From: Pomacea canaliculata
Lineage: Eukaryota; Mollusca; Gastropoda; Architaenioglossa; Ampullariidae
DNA: 64,000 nucleotides
Reading direction: 5' to 3'
NCBI RefSeq assembly: GCF_003073045.1
Contig: NC_037593.1
Coordinates: forward strand, 983,525 to 1,047,524
Shown here: positions 60,131-64,000 of the stretch, one piece after another
Layout: every line of letters starts with the position of its first letter
Position numbering within the stretch: the stretch's first letter is position 1
Made by a program: the position numbers and the translations under genes
Notes under the pieces: model-generated
Database searches by the model: none
Told to the model about the DNA's origin: nothing
Seen by the model: only the letters and a program-made list of their open reading frames with translations

Positions 60131-60159
60131 TATGGTCCATATTTGTGTGGGATTAATGA

Positions 60160-60425
60160 TATGCCTCAGGAGAAATGGTAGCAAAGTGGTTAGTGTGCTG
60201 ACATCTGAGCTGAGTGGTGTGCTGGTGGATACCCATGCAGTGCAGCAAGCTTTCCCAAGATGGCAGGAATGGATATCCAACTCCAAAGAGGATTGGGGAA
60301 GGAAGTGAGGGAGAGATGGGCACCACCCTCATATGAAAGCTAACCCCCAGAAAGGCAAGATCTGTAACACTTCACTGCCTAACAACCTTAAAAGGTCATG
60401 GGAAGACCTTTACCTCAAAGATTTT
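60160..60425 (+). mobile_element. Probable tRNA-derived SINE
   Basis: GGTAGCAAAGTGGTTAGTGT fits a tRNA A box and GGTGGATACCC a worn B box about 40 bp later. The body follows (GGGAGAGATGGGCACCACCC) and ends in a short GACCTTTACCT tail. This arrangement is typical of molluscan tRNA-derived SINEs. No clear target duplication was seen. Confidence 0.5.
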
Positions 60426-60429
60426 ATAT

Positions 60430-62199
60430 GCCATTTTTGTTTACCTTGACATGTCTGTGATACAGCCTAAATTGTTTGTTGTGAAGGGTTTATACCATGT
60501 CTCACTCCAATGTTTAGTGGTTACCATGAACTGTGAACAAAACCATCCAACACTTGTATGAAAGCTGACACACAAATCATTTTAATTACCATGGCATGTT
60601 GTTACGCCCATATTTATAAGTAAGAATTGAAATATTCAAGACAGGTCGTGACACATGACATGTTTGAAACCAATGCCTCGCTTGCAAGCAGTAACCAAAA
60701 GAGCAAACAGCACAGTTATTCACATATATACATGGCACAGCATGTGAATACACTTTTAGCATTCTGTCCCTAGGACAGCAAGGGAAATTCACTCATCACT
60801 ACTTTGCTCCACAACTGATGTTACAGTTACAGCAGAATATAAAGGAGTTATTGTTGTCTTGCTATCAACAGCTGGCAAAGACAGAAAGGAAAGCTCTGAA
60901 TAATGCTCTGAGCTCCAGTAAGCTGTACTTATGACATATACAGCAAGCTTTAGTTTAAAAAAAAAGGGGGGGGGGGCAGAATAAATGGCCATAGTATATA
61001 ACTTATAAGATGGTTCATTCAACCCTAAGTCTTTCACTGCTTGTAACTTATGCAGCAGCAAAATAATTGAAAATAATATTACCAATACATTGTACAGCAT
61101 CAGCTCTGCAAAATGTACAATACCAATTTGTGTATTTAGTTACATATAAAAAACTAGAGTTAATAGTCTACTATCTTTTAAAACATCTATGATCTTAAAA
61201 TGTTAATATCTCGAAATGATGTTTTAATCCCAAACACACTACACCACCAGAACTGAATACTTAACTACAGCAAGAAAGTTAAGGAGAAACTTAGTTAAAT
61301 ACACACACATTCAAAATATTAAAAAAAACAAACAAAAACAAAAACACAATTACAAGAACTGAACAGTTTTCTAAATGAGAGCATAGATAAGGGGGCAAAA
61401 AGAAGTAGGTTTACCTTAAGTGGTTTCAGTCCTAGGCAGTTTAACTGAATTGATGTTTTTAAACAAATGAACTAGAAACAAAAATAAAAAATTCTGCAAA
61501 CACTGTTGGGGAAAATACTCATCTTAGTGTTCAGCATGCTACATAAATGTGGTAAACTGGGGGTGGGTCACAGCAATCTGAATGCTTGCTTCTTTTGCCA
61601 AGAGATCTCGGAAAAGATAACTTCAGTAAAATCATGCTATATTGTACTACTTTCAAATGAGAACAAAGTTATCTAATGTTGATATAAAACTAGTTGTTGA
61701 AACTGCAAGCAGAACAATTTCAATAACAAATATGCATGAGAAAAGAAACCATGGCGACTAAGGCCCTCAGGTAAAAAAAGGGGAGGAATCATAATTTGAT
61801 GAAAATCAACCATTACAGAATTGTACATAAAAATAAGGTAAGGTGCAGTCATTGACAATCTGTGGCACAGTTGTACCAAAACTTTGGGTGAACTGTTGAA
61901 ATGTTACAAACTGCTGTATCATTCTAAAAAAAAAATAATAATAAATTTTCTGATACAGCTTTGGTGGATAAGTGACTGCTGGCATGCTAATACTCACACA
62001 GTTTCTGATATTTAGACAGGACTACACAAGATTTCTGACTGGTGATAAGACTTCACATGGCCCGCCGAGATTGGTATTCCTCGTGCTTTGTGTAGTCTTT
62101 GATGCTAATATATGACAGCTCATGGTCTAAAATCGTGTCATTTTACGAAAGGCTTGAGCTGAAGCAGGCTTTGGTTTGGTCTTGTTCCCAATAAGAACT
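60430..62199 (-). other. Probable 3' flank of the UBE2V-like gene
   Basis: A- and C-rich on the + strand, without coding blocks. Contains short homopolymers (A and G runs at 60958-60977). The transcript end could not be placed. Confidence 0.3.
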
Positions 62200-62628
62200 T
62201 CAGAAAAATGTTTGTCCTTCAGGCGGCTGTGGCACTTTATTTTCCTTCAGTGTCATACACTCACGAATCCCTGCTAAACATGTTTGAATGTTCATGCCTG
62301 ACGTCCACTGTCGAAGACATGTAACTTTTTTGGGATCCACTACACCCGTCTCTTTGTTGACACAAGACAAATTAATTTTTGTCTGGAACTGAACTGTTGG
62401 CGGCATATCTGGGTACCTGTCACCACAATGCAACCTCACAGTGTAAATGCGGTTCTCAAACTGCGTTCTTGGTGGACCTAAAATGGAGCCTGTCCAATGC
62501 GAAAGAGTCATATCTTCGTCATCCTCTAGCCCCCAACTAAGAGTACCATCTCCGCCACCCTTTTGGCCTTCTTCAAGCTCATCAAGTAGTCGGAAGTTAC
62601 GAGGAACAACATAGTCACTGCCCGCCAT
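62200..62628 (-). CDS. UBE2V2: Ubiquitin-conjugating enzyme E2 variant (UBE2V/Mms2 type), intronless
   Basis: Catalytically inactive E2 partner that, with UBC13 (UBE2N), orients ubiquitin for Lys63-linked chains in DNA-damage tolerance and NF-kB-type signalling. The 142-aa frame starts [17 protein letters not shown], continues with [19 protein letters not shown], Gly-Pro-Pro-Arg-Thr, [20 protein letters not shown] and [16 protein letters not shown], and ends [10 protein letters not shown]. This is full length against UBE2V2 (145 aa). No catalytic-site cysteine stands where active E2s have it. The start chosen, [11 protein letters not shown], aligns with the family; the frame stays open 20 codons upstream to 62688, taken as 5' UTR. 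The N-terminal half is conserved and the C-terminal half clearly more diverged. The lack of introns is unusual for this family and suggests a retrocopy that kept its frame. UBE2V1 versus V2 is not resolved. Confidence 0.88.
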   Translation of the reverse strand: MAGSDYVVPRNFRLLDELEEGQKGGGDGTLSWGLEDDEDMTLSHWTGSILGPPRTQFENRIYTVRLHCGDRYPDMPPTVQFQTKINLSCVNKETGVVDPKKVTCLRQWTSGMNIQTCLAGIRECMTLKENKVPQPPEGQTFF

Positions 62629-63090
62629 GTTAGTTTCGTGACTTTCTAGCAATTGTGGGCAGAACGCAAAGACCAGTGATGTCATCACGTTGTGTTGTTC
62701 GTTATAGGATCATCTAAAAACTATGACGTATAAGCAAAGAAAATTTCTTGAAACCAAATTAAATTAAAAATACTACACAAAATAAATAAAAGTATACTTT
62801 ATACAATTGTTTAAACAAAGAATGTGTACCTTCAAAATGTTTTACAGGATGTTTTAATGTTTGTGACGCTACCGTTTTCGTGTGTGCACTATGATAATTG
62901 TTTATTGAGCTGGTTCATGTGACATCATCAAAACATGCGTAGAGGACATGGGGGACATGGTCGACATGACCAAAAGGGCACTATAGTGGTACCGCTGGAG
63001 TTATCATGAATATTTTTGCCTGGTTTTCATGGTTGGATACTGAAGCGTTAAAGAATTGTGGGTTCACCCTACCCCAACTACCTTAAATTT
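62629..63090. other. Upstream region of the UBE2V-like gene
   Basis: AT-rich. Nothing coding recognised; presumably holds the UBE2V promoter, but no TATA or other box was identified. Confidence 0.3.
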
Positions 63091-63097
63091 ACTGTAC

Positions 63098-63429
63098 CAG
63101 TGGCGTAGGAAGATGTTCGGCGTTGGGGGGGCAAACTCCCTGCTGACAGTGAACAGCGTTCGCACTCGCACATTTCGTAAAAAAGGATGGGGGTTACTGC
63201 ACGCACGCATGATCTGATCGTCAGAGGTGTTAGAGCCTCCACTTGCCTCAGGGCCCGCTTTTGTGACGGTGATGACCGTCTCCTCTCTACGTTCCCCTAC
63301 CTTTCTTCAGTTCTTTGCTCTTTGTGAGGAATTACGTCTCAAATATTGGGGGGGCAAAAGGATATTCCTGCCCCCCCTGTATTTTCCTCGGGGGGGGGGG
63401 GGGCTGCCCCCCTGGTTCCTACGCCACTG
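63098..63429. mobile_element. MITE with G/C-run ends, 332 bp
   Basis: Terminal inverted repeats CAGTGGCGTAGGAA and TTCCTACGCCACTG are flanked by TGTAC on both sides (63093-63097 and 63430-63434), a likely 5-bp target duplication. Long G or C runs lie just inside both ends (63126-63132 and 63391-63412). No coding capacity. The ends resemble widespread metazoan hAT-like MITEs, but the superfamily is not certain. Confidence 0.8.
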
Positions 63430-63434
63430 TGTAC

Positions 63435-64000
63435 TTGTACACAGAAACAAAAGCACATTTGATTCGACTGTTGCAGACGACGGATCAATGAACATGCACT
63501 TCGATCGATCGACTAGTTTGTCAGTTTCCATGAAAAAAAATTAAGTTTAATGGAGAAAATAATTTTACTGACATTTCTTGTTCAGAAGTGATGTTTCTAT
63601 TGGCATTTTTTCTTGTTTCCTCTCAGTACATGACAGTACAAAGTCTTTTGAGTGTGGAAGTACGTACAGTACGTGCATGTCCGGTACACATATACGGTAC
63701 ACTGTATTTGAGACGATTCTGCCTTGGATAATTTAATTATTCCGTTAAATAAATATACATTGTAACCGGACTGACCGGCACCCTATCTCTAACTAACACC
63801 CTAGCGCCAAATCAGTCCGTTCCTCTTTTGTCGGTACAGGGAAGAGGACGGGAGTTCCCTAGGAGAATTTTTTCTCTCTACTAAAATTCTGGCTCTCGTT
63901 AGTCGGGTGCGTCGCCTAGTTCGTAATTGCCTCGCGTTGTGTTCTTTTTCTTTTCCTTCTAAACCTATTTCTGCACGCACCCGAGCTACAGCCGACCTAG
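63435..64000. other. Unassigned sequence at the window end
   Basis: No recognised gene. From about 63640 short motifs built on GTAC recur. From about 63770 composition shifts to pyrimidine-rich with more CpG, which may be the start of another repeat or a promoter cut off by the window. Confidence 0.25.

Overview
The window looks like nuclear DNA of a lophotrochozoan animal, most probably a gastropod mollusc. Genes are split by many GT-AG introns. Intergenic DNA is AT-rich, with decayed LINE tails, short terminal-inverted-repeat (TIR) DNA transposons and minisatellites. Proteins resemble metazoan families. The gastropod placement is inference from overall style, not a database match.

Layout. 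(1) 339-2407, +: last exons of a myosin XVIII heavy chain (coiled-coil tail), followed by a long AT-rich 3' region. (2) 10360-21435, -: a complete 11-exon branched-chain alpha-ketoacid dehydrogenase kinase (BCKDK, 419 aa), converging tail-to-tail on the myosin gene. (3) 23775-31297, +: a six-exon, 317-aa multipass membrane protein that I cannot name. It is built from two similar halves whose introns fall at matching positions. (4) 36011-41022, +: a five-exon RNF185/RNF5-type membrane-anchored RING E3 ubiquitin ligase. (5) 48147-58206, +: a 15-exon, 1223-aa secreted mosaic serine protease with the order CUB, mucin-like repeats, two LDLa, SRCR, trypsin, two MAM. (6) 62200-62628, -: an intronless ubiquitin-conjugating enzyme variant (UBE2V/Mms2 type). 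Exon models were built by hand. Junction phases agree throughout and total lengths fit the families.

Between the genes are at least four fragments of one LINE family, two 3' ends of a CR1/L2-like LINE, a hAT MITE with a clear 8-bp target duplication, a TA-flanked mariner/pogo-like MITE, a short MITE with G-runs, a long fold-back hairpin, a tRNA-like SINE and several minisatellites. No tRNA, rRNA, CRISPR array or intact retroelement was found. No LTR retroelement or viral fossil was recognised.

The genes do not form a pathway; this is ordinary animal gene order. RNF185 and UBE2V both act in ubiquitin transfer and BCKDK acts in mitochondrial branched-chain amino-acid catabolism. The points most worth a second look are the duplicated-module membrane protein and the serine protease, which keeps its catalytic triad but lacks the canonical Arg/Ile-Val-Gly-Gly activation site.
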